Shown: one piece after another, positions 7,558 to 16,540 of the stretch | How the letters are laid out: each line of letters opens with the position of its first letter | Position numbering within the stretch: the first letter of the stretch is position 1 | NCBI GenBank assembly: GCA_016715625.1 | Contig: JADJZU010000017.1 | Span: 38,329-102,328 of the forward strand | DNA from: Bacteroidota bacterium | GTDB lineage: Bacteria > Bacteroidota > Bacteroidia > Chitinophagales > LD1 | Reading direction: 5' to 3' | Length of the DNA: 64,000 bases | The notes under the pieces: model-generated | Seen by the model: only the letters and a program-made list of their open reading frames with translations | Told to the model about the DNA's origin: nothing | The model's database searches: none | Translations under genes and position numbers: made by a program

Positions 7558-8664
7558 TTTGGCAAAACAAAACCGGATAACACTGTTGTCTATCTGGTGC
7601 CGGTAAAAAACCGACACCGGTATAGCTGCCACGCCATAGTCTTTGGTCATTCTGCGGGTAAAATCCGTATCGCGCTCTTCGGATATACGGGCATACGACA
7701 CCAATTGAAAATACGTGCCATCGCACTTCAGCGCTTTAAATCTGGACGACTGTATAGCCCGTCTGAAAAAATCGCGCTTGGCCTCATAAAAAGCCGATAA
7801 CTCCAGATACAAATCCTTTTGGGGCAGCAGCTCGGCAAAAGCCGCCTGCGCCACCGAGTGCACGCTAAACACATTAAACTGATGCACCTTCCTGAATTCT
7901 TTCATCAGATTTTCGGGCGCTATGCAATAGCCTATCTTCCAGCCGGTGGTGTGATACGTTTTGCCAAAAGAAGAAACCACAAAAGCGCGCTCGGCCAGCT
8001 TAGGGTAGCGCAACAGGCTGTGGTGCTGCTGGCCGTCAAAAACAATATGCTCATACACTTCATCGCTCAGCAAAATAATATCCGTTTCGCGGGTTAGTTT
8101 TTCCAGCTGCTGAAAATCGCTCTCCTGCAAAATAGTGCCCGTGGGGTTGTGGGGCGTATTGACGATCATCATTTTGGTGCGCTGGGTAACCAGGCGCTTT
8201 ACCTTTTGCCAGTCCACCTTATAATCGGGCGCTTCCAGGTCATAGAAAATAGCCTTGCCTCCGGCCAGTTCTATCGCGGGGGCATAGGAGTCGTAAGCAG
8301 GGGCAAACAAAATGACCTCATCATTTTCGCGTATCACCGACATAATAGCCGTAAAAATAGCCTGCGTGGCTCCGGCTGTTACAGTCACCTCGGTGTCGGG
8401 GTTCACCTGTGCGTTGTAAAGTGCTTCCGTTTTTTCGGCTATGCGCTCGCGCAGCAGCAGGTTGCCGGCCATGGGTGCATATTGATTGTGGCCGCTGCGC
8501 ATAGCCTTTGTAATGGCTTCCACCAGCTGCGGGTGCGGCTCAAAATCCGGAAAGCCCTGCGACAGGTTAATGGCCTTGTGTTCGCGGGCCAGTGCACTCA
8601 TCACCGTAAAAATGGTGGTGCCGGTGTTCGGTAATTTAGAATGAAGCGCCAGTGGGTAGTTCAT
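7510..8664 (-). CDS. Pyridoxal-phosphate aminotransferase (methionine aminotransferase, YbdL-like)
   Basis: This 384-residue class I/II aminotransferase has the PLP Lys at K235 (SSFGKTYHTTGWKIGY), the NxPHNPTG motif at 169-176, D201 and Y204 in DEVYEHIVFD, and the C-terminal Arg in NSVIRFCFAKE. NLSQGFPDFEPH and YAPMAGNLLLR are typical of the methionine or kynurenine aminotransferase branch. That branch transfers amino groups from methionine, glutamine or aromatic amino acids to 2-oxo acids. The substrate cannot be fixed from sequence. It follows manC by 44 bases in the same direction and may be cotranscribed. Its last codons recur as repeats A and B downstream. Confidence 0.88.
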   Translation of the reverse strand: MNYPLALHSKLPNTGTTIFTVMSALAREHKAINLSQGFPDFEPHPQLVEAITKAMRSGHNQYAPMAGNLLLRERIAEKTEALYNAQVNPDTEVTVTAGATQAIFTAIMSVIRENDEVILFAPAYDSYAPAIELAGGKAIFYDLEAPDYKVDWQKVKRLVTQRTKMMIVNTPHNPTGTILQESDFQQLEKLTRETDIILLSDEVYEHIVFDGQQHHSLLRYPKLAERAFVVSSFGKTYHTTGWKIGYCIAPENLMKEFRKVHQFNVFSVHSVAQAAFAELLPQKDLYLELSAFYEAKRDFFRRAIQSSRFKALKCDGTYFQLVSYARISEERDTDFTRRMTKDYGVAAIPVSVFYRHQIDNSVIRFCFAKEDETLKCAAEKILKM

Positions 8665-8708
8665 GGGTCGGGTCGGCCTTGCGGCTTACTTCAGGGGTTT
8701 ACAAATAA

Positions 8709-9788
8709 TCACAAATACTTATCCAGGTCCGCCACCTTCAAATCAAGGGTTATCTGCTTCAGCTCCTGTTCTTTTTCCTTTTCACATATCAGCAACACAT
8801 CTCCGGTATCTACCACGCAGTAGCCATCCAGCCCTTGCAGCACCACCAGTTTATCGGCAGGCACCATCACCATGTTGTGAGCTGCGTCATAGATTTTTAC
8901 GTTTTTGCCGGTTACCGCATTGCCCAGATAATCGTGCTCAAAAATTTCATACAAACCATCCCAGCTGCCAATATCACTCCAGCCAAACTGGGCCGGGATA
9001 GTAAACACGTTTTCGGCCTTTTCCATTACGCCATAATCAATAGAAATATTGGTGCATTGCGAATAAGCCCCCGATAAAAATTGGGCTTCGCTGGGTTTTC
9101 CATAATGGTGCTGCCCTTCGCGAAAGGCCTCTGCCACCTCCGGCAAATGCTTTACCACGGCCCGCAGCAGCGTCTTGGCTTTCCAGATAAACATGCCGCT
9201 GTTCCACAAAAAATCTCCGCTCTTCAAAAACGTGCGCGCTATCTCCAGATTCGGTTTTTCGGTAAACGTTTTCACCGGATAAAAGCCCTGATGCGCCCCC
9301 TCTTCTTCATATTGAATATAGCCGTAGCCCGTAGCCGGCTTGGTGGGTTTAATGCCGATGGTGACCAGATACGTATTGTTGCTCACAAACTCAATACCCT
9401 GTTTTATGACATCGAGGCATTTGGTTTCATCCATTATCAGGTGGTCGCTGGGCGACACAATCACCGTTGCGCTTTTGTCTTTGGCGTAAATTTTATCGCA
9501 CACATAGGTAATGCAGGGGGCGGTGTTTCTGCGCTGCGGCTCTTTCAATATTTGCTCATCGCTCAGCTGCGGCAGCTGTTCTTTGGTGAGGGCCTCATAT
9601 TCTTCATTGATGATAACGTAAATATTCTCAGCCGGCACAATCTTCAAATAACGCTCATAGGTCATTTGCAACAGCGTTTTGCCGGTATTCAGCAAATCCA
9701 GAAACTGCTTCGGTTTAGCGGTCCGGCTGATGGGCCAAAAACGACTTCCGATACCTCCCGCCATGATTGCAACATAGGTGTTGCTCAT
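8709..9788 (-). CDS. manC: Mannose-1-phosphate guanylyltransferase
   Basis: This 359-residue sugar nucleotidyltransferase makes GDP-mannose from mannose 1-phosphate and GTP, the precursor for mannose, fucose and related surface sugars. The nucleotide-binding motif AGGIGSRFWPISR is at residues 10-22. EPQRRNTAP, SDHLI and FTEKP are also present, all typical of the GMP form. The length fits a single-domain enzyme without the isomerase domain seen in bifunctional relatives. The ATG at 9788 gives MSNTYVAIMAGG, as expected. A -7 element, TACTTTTG, lies at 9821-9828 on the minus strand, and the aminotransferase gene follows by 44 bases. Confidence 0.92.
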   Translation of the reverse strand: MSNTYVAIMAGGIGSRFWPISRTAKPKQFLDLLNTGKTLLQMTYERYLKIVPAENIYVIINEEYEALTKEQLPQLSDEQILKEPQRRNTAPCITYVCDKIYAKDKSATVIVSPSDHLIMDETKCLDVIKQGIEFVSNNTYLVTIGIKPTKPATGYGYIQYEEEGAHQGFYPVKTFTEKPNLEIARTFLKSGDFLWNSGMFIWKAKTLLRAVVKHLPEVAEAFREGQHHYGKPSEAQFLSGAYSQCTNISIDYGVMEKAENVFTIPAQFGWSDIGSWDGLYEIFEHDYLGNAVTGKNVKIYDAAHNMVMVPADKLVVLQGLDGYCVVDTGDVLLICEKEKEQELKQITLDLKVADLDKYL

Positions 9789-9820
9789 CGTCCAAATTAA
9801 GTTTTGTTAGAAAAAGGCTG

Positions 9821-9828
9821 CAAAAGTA
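9821..9828 (-). promoter_or_regulatory. Bacteroidota -7 promoter element for manC
   Basis: The minus strand reads TACTTTTG, a full match to the Bacteroidota -7 consensus TAnnTTTG, 33-40 bases upstream of the manC ATG. No clear -33 TTG was found at the usual spacing, so the call rests on the -7 element alone. Confidence 0.45.
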
Positions 9829-9954
9829 AGAATCGCTAAAAGCTTTTGAAGTTGTTTATAGATTCGCCCTCCTTTTTTTAAAAACTATTTTTAAATTGTT
9901 TCGGATAAATCGGGGGCAGGGGGGCAGTTCACACGAATCAATAAATCAGGCATT

Positions 9955-12159
9955 ATGGCAGTGGCAGAAAAAAAGCTCAACGAAGCACTTCAGGAATATT
10001 TCGGGTTCAGTAAATTTAAAGGCAATCAGGAAAAAATAATCCGCAGCCTGCTCGATGGCAAAGACACTTTTGTCATTATGCCCACCGGGGGAGGCAAGAG
10101 CCTCTGCTACCAGTTGCCGGCTATCATGAGCGAGGGGGTGGCCATCATCATTTCGCCCCTTATTGCCCTTATGAAAAACCAGGTAGACCTGGTGCGCAAT
10201 TACTCCGAAAAGGACAGCATTGCCCACTTTTTAAACTCTTCGCTCAATAAAACCGAGCGCACGGCCGTTATCAAAGACATCAAAAGCGGCATTACCAAAA
10301 TGCTGTATGTGGCCCCCGAAACCCTCACCAAGCAAGACACCGTAGACCTGTTTACCGAAGTAAAGGTGAGCTTTATTGCCATTGACGAAGCCCATTGCAT
10401 TAGCGAATGGGGCCACGATTTCAGGCCCGAATACAGGCGCATCCGCGAAATCATCAATGCTATTAAGCAGGATTTCCCCCTCATTGCCCTCACCGCCACC
10501 GCCACCCCCAAGGTGCAGAGCGATATTGTAAAAACCCTGGAGCTCCGCAAGCCCAACACTTACATTTCGTCCTTCAACCGGCCCAACCTTTTTTACGAAA
10601 TCCGGCCCAAGAAGACCCCGCAGCTCGCCATCAAAAACATGGTGCAGTTTATTAAACAGCACACCGGCAAAAGCGGTATTGTGTATGTGATTAACCGCAA
10701 AACAGCCGATGACCTGTCGCAGGTGCTGCGCGCCAATGGTATTAAGGCAGGCGCTTACCATGCCGGGCTAGATGGCAAGGTGCGCACCCAAACCCAGGAT
10801 GCCTTTTTGATGGAAGACCTTGATGTAATAGTGGCCACCATTGCCTTTGGCATGGGCATAGACAAACCGGATATCCGCTTTGTGATACACTACGATGTGC
10901 CCAAGTCTATCGAAAACTACTATCAGGAAACCGGCCGGGCCGGGCGCGATGGCCTCGAGGGAGAATGCATTGTCTATTTCTCTTACAAAGACATTGGCAA
11001 GCTCGAAAAACTCCTCCGCGACAAAACCGTGGCCGAGCGCGAGCGCAATATTCAGCTCATCAACGAAAGCGTGGCCTACATCGAAAGTGCCGAGTGCCGC
11101 AGAAAATTCCTCCTCCACTATTTTGGCGAAGACTTTCACCAGAAAGACTGCAACAAAATGTGCGACAACTGCAAAAACCCAAAAGAAAAAGTAGACGTAA
11201 CCTCCGACACCAAGCTGGTGATTGAATCGGTAAAGGCCCTTAAAGAAAACCACGACCTGCCTTATATGGTTAAATTCATTATGGGCAAAAAAGTGAAAGA
11301 GCTCACCGATTTTAAATACGACAAAAATCCCCTCTTTGGCAAAGGGGCCGACAAAGACGAAAGCCACTGGAACTCCGTTATCCGCTCGGCCATGATGCTC
11401 GGCCTGATTGACAAAGACATTGAAAAATACGGCCTACTCAAGCTCAACGCCAAGAGCACCGCCTTTTTGAAAAAACCCACTCCGGTCAAAATCTCCATCA
11501 ACCACGATTTTCAGGACGATGGCAGCGATGTAGTGGTAGAAGACGGCTCGGCCAACCGGGGCGTGCTGGACCCCACCATGCTAAACATGCTCAAAGACCT
11601 GCAAAGAAAAATAGGCAAAGAGCTAAACCTGCCCCCTTATGTCATTTTCCAGGAAACATCGCTGGAGGAAATGGCCACCAAATACCCCATTACCGTAGAC
11701 GAACTCCTCAATATTGGTGGTGTAAGCAAAGGAAAGGCCGACCGCTACGGCAAGCGCTTTGTCGACATGATTAAAAAGTATGTCGAAGAAAACGACATTG
11801 ACCGTCCGACCGATTTTGTGGTGAAGGGAGTGGTAAACAAAAGCCTCGACAAGGTGCGCATCATTCAATCTATCGATAAGCGCATTTCTATCGAAGAAAT
11901 TGCCAAACTCCTCGGCATGAAACGCCAACAGGTGATAGACGAAATGGAAGCCATCGTGCACTCCGGCACCAAGGTCAACATCGACTATTACCTCAACGAA
12001 ATAATGGACGAAGACCTTATTCACGACATCTACGAATACTTCCGCGGTGCCGAAAGCGACTCGCTGGACGATGCCTACGAAGAGTTTAAAAACGATGATG
12101 TGGATGTAGAAAACCTACAACTCGTCCGCCTCAAGTTTATGAGCGAACTGGCCAACTAA
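9955..12159 (+). CDS. recQ: ATP-dependent DNA helicase RecQ
   Basis: This 734-residue RecQ helicase unwinds DNA 3' to 5' during recombination and repair. Visible parts, in order: Walker A MPTGGGKS (K48), the DEAH box at 144-147 in IDEAHCISEWGHDFRPEY, the RecQ loop, motif VI in YYQETGRAGRDG, the zinc-binding cysteines around C-RRKFLLHYFGE...CNKMCDNC, a winged-helix RQC region, and an HRDC domain near 540-620 (LPPYVIFQETSLEEMA). The C-terminal 110 residues extend past HRDC, as in other Bacteroidota RecQ proteins. The ATG at 9955 gives MAVAEKKLNEALQEYFG. It is a single gene with a strong terminator at 12186-12217. Confidence 0.95.
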   Translation: MAVAEKKLNEALQEYFGFSKFKGNQEKIIRSLLDGKDTFVIMPTGGGKSLCYQLPAIMSEGVAIIISPLIALMKNQVDLVRNYSEKDSIAHFLNSSLNKTERTAVIKDIKSGITKMLYVAPETLTKQDTVDLFTEVKVSFIAIDEAHCISEWGHDFRPEYRRIREIINAIKQDFPLIALTATATPKVQSDIVKTLELRKPNTYISSFNRPNLFYEIRPKKTPQLAIKNMVQFIKQHTGKSGIVYVINRKTADDLSQVLRANGIKAGAYHAGLDGKVRTQTQDAFLMEDLDVIVATIAFGMGIDKPDIRFVIHYDVPKSIENYYQETGRAGRDGLEGECIVYFSYKDIGKLEKLLRDKTVAERERNIQLINESVAYIESAECRRKFLLHYFGEDFHQKDCNKMCDNCKNPKEKVDVTSDTKLVIESVKALKENHDLPYMVKFIMGKKVKELTDFKYDKNPLFGKGADKDESHWNSVIRSAMMLGLIDKDIEKYGLLKLNAKSTAFLKKPTPVKISINHDFQDDGSDVVVEDGSANRGVLDPTMLNMLKDLQRKIGKELNLPPYVIFQETSLEEMATKYPITVDELLNIGGVSKGKADRYGKRFVDMIKKYVEENDIDRPTDFVVKGVVNKSLDKVRIIQSIDKRISIEEIAKLLGMKRQQVIDEMEAIVHSGTKVNIDYYLNEIMDEDLIHDIYEYFRGAESDSLDDAYEEFKNDDVDVENLQLVRLKFMSELAN

Positions 12160-12185
12160 AGCTAGTGCGCACACAATCTCATAGC

Positions 12186-12217
12186 ACAAAGCCCTCCAAT
12201 GTATTGGAGGGCTTTGT
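12186..12217 (+). terminator. Rho-independent terminator after recQ
   Basis: A perfect 15-bp stem (12186-12200 with 12203-12217; GCCCTCC core) and a very short loop, followed by TTGTTTTTGG. It begins 26 bases past the recQ stop. Confidence 0.85.
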
Positions 12218-12500
12218 TGTTTTTGGGGGATGGCGCAGCAAGCTAAGTAGATGGAGCGCGGGTTCACCTATCCATAAAAGACGGGGACGGTTGCCTTCTT
12301 TCAGATAAAGCCGAAGACCAACAAATGGTGTTGCGGTAAACAGCACCAAACACGGCCCTCAGGGGTTGGTTCGCTATCGTTGTTAGGTGCGTTTACACGC
12401 AATAAATAGCAATTTTGGGGTCTTTTTTACCTTAATTCGAGTTCTTTTTATTCTTTTTAGGGCCTAATGATGTGTTTTATAGACCTAAAATAAAATTATA
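12218..12500. other. Non-coding stretch between recQ and the repeat array
   Basis: No convincing gene or RNA was found here. The first half has mixed composition and the second half is AT-rich. An 11-base word, AGGTGCGTTTA, at 12385-12395 recurs in the same orientation at 12827-12837, on the other side of the repeat array. Confidence 0.5.
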
Positions 12501-12759
12501 CATGATATAATGATGGTGCTTCACATACTTATGATAAAACTTCATCTACACATTATAATACTTCATCTACATAAATTAATTTATGTAGATGAAGTATTAT
12601 AATCAATTAGCGTAGTATTTAAATGTATAGGTGATGTATTGCAATAAATACATGAAGTTTTATAAATGGTTTATGAAGTTTTATCATAAGTATGTGAAGT
12701 ATTATAATGTGACAATGAAGTTCTATTCTAACACCATGACGTTTTATCATAACACAATG
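12501..12759. repeat. Array of degenerate 21-bp repeats in two opposed halves
   Basis: Eight head-to-tail 21-bp units occupy 12589-12756 on the plus strand (starts at 12589, 12610, 12631, 12652, 12673, 12694, 12715 and 12736). Three units in the opposite orientation occupy 12504-12566 (12504-12524, 12525-12545, 12546-12566). The common pattern is ATGAAGTnTTATnAT followed by six variable bases, often containing GTGTAG or GTGAC. Units 12673-12699 and 12519-12545 are exact 27-bp inverse copies. Every unit is exactly 21 bases, two DNA turns, with no indels. Open frames across it only reflect the period (MKFYxxx heptads). No similar protein family or plasmid replication gene is near. Confidence 0.85.
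12552..12603. repeat. Perfect 52-bp palindrome at the centre of the array
   Basis: Arms of 26 bp each (12552-12577 and 12578-12603) meet with no spacer and no mismatch. The palindrome forms the point where the two halves of the 21-bp array face each other, and each arm includes one ATGAAGTATTATAAT core. It could extrude as a cruciform. It lacks a T-run and does not follow a gene, so it is not a terminator. Confidence 0.9.
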
Positions 12760-13116
12760 TCTCAGCCTTTTTTGATTATAAATGGCGATATTTTGAGCCT
12801 AAATGAACGAAAATAGGGGGTAAATAAGGTGCGTTTAACCCGATTGCCTGTTTCGAAAGCCCTTCCAATGCTCCGGTGAGGTGCTGCAGGCTTCCTTCAT
12901 TTTTAAATGCTTCGGACGTCCGGGCCTCCTTAGCAAGTGCTTTAGTCCACCACGTGGAACGGCCCACACCGGCACTCCACCTTTTAAGCCGCATTCCGGA
13001 AAGATGCTATCCACCACCTCCCCTCTCTGCCCAAATGCTTTTCCCAAAACATTTTCGCGCCCAAAAACACACTATAGTTTACATTCGCCTCCGCTAAAAA
13101 AACCAAGCCCGCACCC
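12760..13116. other. Non-coding stretch between the repeat array and scpA
   Basis: No gene is supported. The right part is pyrimidine-rich on the plus strand. It contains CCACGTGGAAC at 12951-12961, which matches part of a parS site (12 of 16 positions over 12946-12961) but is too weak to call. Short open frames on both strands have no family resemblance, so they were left out. Confidence 0.4.
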
Positions 13117-13893
13117 ATGCAGGACACCTACGAAATAAAACTCCCCCAGTTTGAAGGCCCTTTCGACCTCTTGCTGTTTTTCATTGAAAGAGACGAACTA
13201 GATATCTACGACATTCCCATCTCCAAAATAGCGCAAGACTTCCTCGACTACCTCCACGGCATGGAAACCCTCAACATAGAGGTAGCCAGCGAGTTTATAC
13301 TTGTAGCCGCCACCCTCATGCGCATTAAGGCCAAAATGCTGCTGCCCCGCAAAGAGGTGGACCCCGAAACCGGCAAAGAAATAGACCCGCGCGAAGAACT
13401 TGTCAACCGCCTGATAGAATACAAGAAATTTAAAGAAGCCACCGAAGCGCTCCGCCTGCTGGAGCAAGACCGCCAAAACATTACCAAGCGCGGCAATGCC
13501 CTCCACGAAAACGAACAAATAGCTGCCCTCTTCGAAACCGAGTTTGAGATGCAGAGCCTCACCATGTTTCGCCTGCTCAAAGCCTTTCAGCACGTGCTGG
13601 ACCGCGTAGCCCGCGAAAAAACCAAAGTGGTGCACACCGTAGAGTCGCCCCCTTACACCATGCAGGGCGAAAAAATGCTCATCATGGAGAAGCTCCACAT
13701 CGGCAGCAAAGCCACCTTTATCAGCATCTTCGAGGGCGTAGAAAACCGTGTGCATGCCGTGTTTGTATTCCTCTCTATCTTAGAGCTGGTACAAGAACAG
13801 CAAATACAAATTACCATTGGCGAAGGCTACAACAACTTCTGGCTCCAAAAAACCGAAGCCACCGAGGGCGCAGCACCGGCCGAAGAAGCATAG
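13117..13893 (+). CDS. scpA: Segregation and condensation protein A
   Basis: This 258-residue kleisin subunit of the SMC-ScpAB condensin complex bridges the SMC heads for chromosome compaction and segregation. The N-terminal family signature is clear: YEIKLPQFEGPFDLLLFFIERDELDIYDIPI, followed by LxMRIKAKMLLPR around residue 70. The C-terminal winged-helix region (KATFISIFEG, VFLSILELVQEQQIQI) is also present. Residues 240-258 form a low-complexity tail rich in Glu and Ala. The ATG at 13117 gives MQDTYEIKLPQFEGP, the usual distance to the motif. It stands alone after a 900-bp non-coding gap; murF-alr follows 108 bases later in the same direction. Confidence 0.92.
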   Translation: MQDTYEIKLPQFEGPFDLLLFFIERDELDIYDIPISKIAQDFLDYLHGMETLNIEVASEFILVAATLMRIKAKMLLPRKEVDPETGKEIDPREELVNRLIEYKKFKEATEALRLLEQDRQNITKRGNALHENEQIAALFETEFEMQSLTMFRLLKAFQHVLDRVAREKTKVVHTVESPPYTMQGEKMLIMEKLHIGSKATFISIFEGVENRVHAVFVFLSILELVQEQQIQITIGEGYNNFWLQKTEATEGAAPAEEA

Positions 13894-14001
13894 GCAGCTT
13901 CGGGCGGCCCGGCCTCTTTTTCGCATCTTATTCTATGCACTGCGCGGCCTTGTTGAAAAACAACCGGCCCGCAGCCCGGGCGATATGGGTATCTTAGCCG
14001 C

Positions 14002-16524
14002 ATGAAAGCCGAATACAAAATTTCTGAGATAGCCAAGGCGATGGGGGGCAAGGTGCTGGGCAAATCCAGAAAAGACTATACCCTGTCGGAGCTACTGACC
14101 GATAGCCGCAAACTTCAACATGCCGACCGCAGTTTGTTCTTTGCCCTCAGCGGCCAAAAACTGGATGGACATCATTACATAGACGAATTGTATAAAAAAG
14201 GGGTGCGCTGCTTTGTCATTACACAAGACCTGCCGGTGGAGGCCTACCCCGAAGCCCTGTTTATCCGCGTGGCACAGGCCGTGCCGGCTCTGCAAAAACT
14301 GGCGGGCTATCACCGCAAATCATTTTCGTTTCCCATCATCGCCATTACCGGCAGCAATGGCAAAACGGTGGTCAAAGAATGGCTCTATCAATTGCTGCAC
14401 GAAGACTACAACATTGTGCGCAGCCCCAAAAGCTTTAACTCGCAGATTGGCGTGCCCCTCTCCCTCTGGAACATGAACTCCGAAAACAATCTGGGCATTT
14501 TTGAAGCCGGCATTTCGGAAGCCGATGAAATGATTCGGCTCGAAAAGATAATTCAACCCAACATAGGCATTTTTACCAATATAGGCGAAGCGCACAGCGA
14601 AGGCTTTTTGAACGTAAAACACAAGGTGAAAGAAAAGCTGAAGCTCTTTGTCAACTGCGATGTGCTCATTTACTGTAAAGACTATGCCGACATCAACAAC
14701 AGCATAGCCGAGGTAAACGCTCTGTCTAAAGGGGCCGATGAAACGGAGAACAAAATTAAAACCCTGTCGTGGAGCGTTGCGGGCGATGCCGATGTGCAGG
14801 TGCTTAGCATTCTCAATAAAAACAACCACTCGTTTATATCGCTGCGCTATAAACACCAGGACATCGATTTTGAGATTCCTTTTTCAGATAAAGCATCGGT
14901 CGAAAACGCCATTCACTGTGCGTGTGTAATGCTGTATCTGGGCTGCGATTTTTCGGTGCTGCGCGAGCGCATGAAACACCTTTCGCGCATTGCCATGCGT
15001 TTAGAAATGCGCGATGCCGTCAACAATTGTTCGCTGATTAACGACAGCTACAACTCGGATCTGGGCTCGCTTAAAATTGCCATTGATTTTTTAAAGCAGC
15101 AGAATCAGCATCCTAAAAAAACAGTCATCCTCTCCGATATTCTGCAAAGCGGCCGCAGCGAAATGGATTTGTATGAAGAGGTGGCCGCTATCGTGCAGCA
15201 AAACGAGATAGACCGCTTTATCGGTATTGGCACTTCCCTGATGCGGCAAAAAAAACTGTTCGAAAAAAATGCCGCCCTGCAGTTGGACTGCTACGAAAGC
15301 ACCGAAGCGTTTATTCGCCATCTGGATTCGGCATCTTTTCAAAACGAAGTCATCTTACTCAAAGGGGCCCGAAAATTCCGGTTCGAAATCATTGGAAAAT
15401 TTCTGGAGAAAAAAGCCCACGAAACCGTACTGGAGATAAACCTGAACGCCATTGCACACAACCTCAAAGTGTATCAAAGCCTACTGCAACCCAGCACCAA
15501 AATAATGGCCATGGTTAAAGCGTTCAGCTATGGCAGCGGTAGTTTTGAAATTGCCAATGTGTTGCAGTTTAACCACTGCGATTATCTGGCCGTGGCCTAT
15601 GCCGATGAAGGTATTGAACTGCGCAAAGGCGGCATTACCCTGCCGGTGATGGTGATGAACCCCGAGCAGCGCAGCCTGGAGGCCATGATTCAAAATAATC
15701 TGGAGCCGGAAATTTATTCGCTATCGTTGTTCGATAGGTTTGCCGAAATTCTATCGCTGCTGCGCACCGAAAAAGACGAGCCTTATAAAATTCACCTGGA
15801 GCTGGAAACCGGCATGAACCGCCTGGGCTTCACGGACAGCGAGCTGGACGAGCTCATTGCCAAAATAAAAGCGAATCCGCAGGTGCGGGTGGCTTCGGTG
15901 TTTTCGCACCTGGCTGCCAGCGAAGACAAAGCCTACGATGCTTTTACCCAAGAGCAGTTGCGCAGATTTGAGCAAATGAGCCAAAAGATATGCAGCGCAT
16001 TTTCATACAAAATATGGCGGCACATTTTAAACAGCAATGGCATTACACGGCACACCGCAGCACAATACGATATGGTGCGCCTGGGCATTGGTTTGTATGG
16101 TATTGATGCCTCCGAAAAAGTGGGCAGCAGGCTGATGAATGTATCCACTTTAAAAACAACCATCTCGCAAATTAAGCGCGTAAAAAAGGGAGAGAGCGTA
16201 GGCTATGGCCGCGTGGGCAAAGTGACTAAAGATAAAACCATTGCCACCGTAGGTATTGGCTATGCCGATGGCCTCAGCCGCAAACTGAGCAACAAAACCG
16301 GACGCATGTGGGTGAATGGACATCTGGTGCCGGTGATTGGTAATGTGTGCATGGACATGACCATGCTTGATATTACAGGTATAGATGCGCAGGAAGGCGA
16401 TGAGGTGATTGTATTTGGCCCAAACCCTACGGTGGAAGAGGTGGCCGAAGCAGCCGAAACCATTCCGTACGAAATACTCACCGGCATTTCGGCCCGGGTA
16501 AAGCGCGTTTATTTTCAGGAGTAG
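14002..16524 (+). CDS. Bifunctional MurF ligase / alanine racemase
   Basis: This 840-residue fusion has a UDP-N-acetylmuramoyl-tripeptide:D-alanyl-D-alanine ligase-like N-terminal half and an alanine racemase C-terminal half from about residue 473. MurF features are the N-terminal domain with LLTDSRKLQHADRSLFFAL, the ATP-binding ITGSNGKT near 115-122, and later NDSYNSDLGSL. Racemase features are the PLP Lys in MVKAFSYGSG near residue 505, GVESVGYGR-type Tyr in GESVGYGRVG, and GNVCMDMTMLDI near the end. One protein therefore supplies D-alanine and adds the dipeptide to the peptidoglycan precursor. Such fusions are known in Bacteroidota. The joint is seamless, with no frameshift. It is convergent with the PorP-like gene, 16 bases away. 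Confidence 0.93.
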   Translation: MKAEYKISEIAKAMGGKVLGKSRKDYTLSELLTDSRKLQHADRSLFFALSGQKLDGHHYIDELYKKGVRCFVITQDLPVEAYPEALFIRVAQAVPALQKLAGYHRKSFSFPIIAITGSNGKTVVKEWLYQLLHEDYNIVRSPKSFNSQIGVPLSLWNMNSENNLGIFEAGISEADEMIRLEKIIQPNIGIFTNIGEAHSEGFLNVKHKVKEKLKLFVNCDVLIYCKDYADINNSIAEVNALSKGADETENKIKTLSWSVAGDADVQVLSILNKNNHSFISLRYKHQDIDFEIPFSDKASVENAIHCACVMLYLGCDFSVLRERMKHLSRIAMRLEMRDAVNNCSLINDSYNSDLGSLKIAIDFLKQQNQHPKKTVILSDILQSGRSEMDLYEEVAAIVQQNEIDRFIGIGTSLMRQKKLFEKNAALQLDCYESTEAFIRHLDSASFQNEVILLKGARKFRFEIIGKFLEKKAHETVLEINLNAIAHNLKVYQSLLQPSTKIMAMVKAFSYGSGSFEIANVLQFNHCDYLAVAYADEGIELRKGGITLPVMVMNPEQRSLEAMIQNNLEPEIYSLSLFDRFAEILSLLRTEKDEPYKIHLELETGMNRLGFTDSELDELIAKIKANPQVRVASVFSHLAASEDKAYDAFTQEQLRRFEQMSQKICSAFSYKIWRHILNSNGITRHTAAQYDMVRLGIGLYGIDASEKVGSRLMNVSTLKTTISQIKRVKKGESVGYGRVGKVTKDKTIATVGIGYADGLSRKLSNKTGRMWVNGHLVPVIGNVCMDMTMLDITGIDAQEGDEVIVFGPNPTVEEVAEAAETIPYEILTGISARVKRVYFQE

Positions 16525-16540
16525 GAAGCGACCCGGGTTA

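Noticed and set aside
12281..12395. Possible integron-type recombination site (GTTAGGTG motif)
   Set aside because: The matching left-hand 7-base core is absent and no integrase is nearby.
12631..12816. Open frame with MKFY heptad repeats
   Set aside because: It only reflects the 21-bp repeat period. It lacks a plausible upstream region and similar frames exist in other phases.
12946..12961. parS-like site upstream of scpA
   Set aside because: Only 12 of 16 bases match; the right half is good but the left half is poor. The link to scpA is tempting but unsupported.
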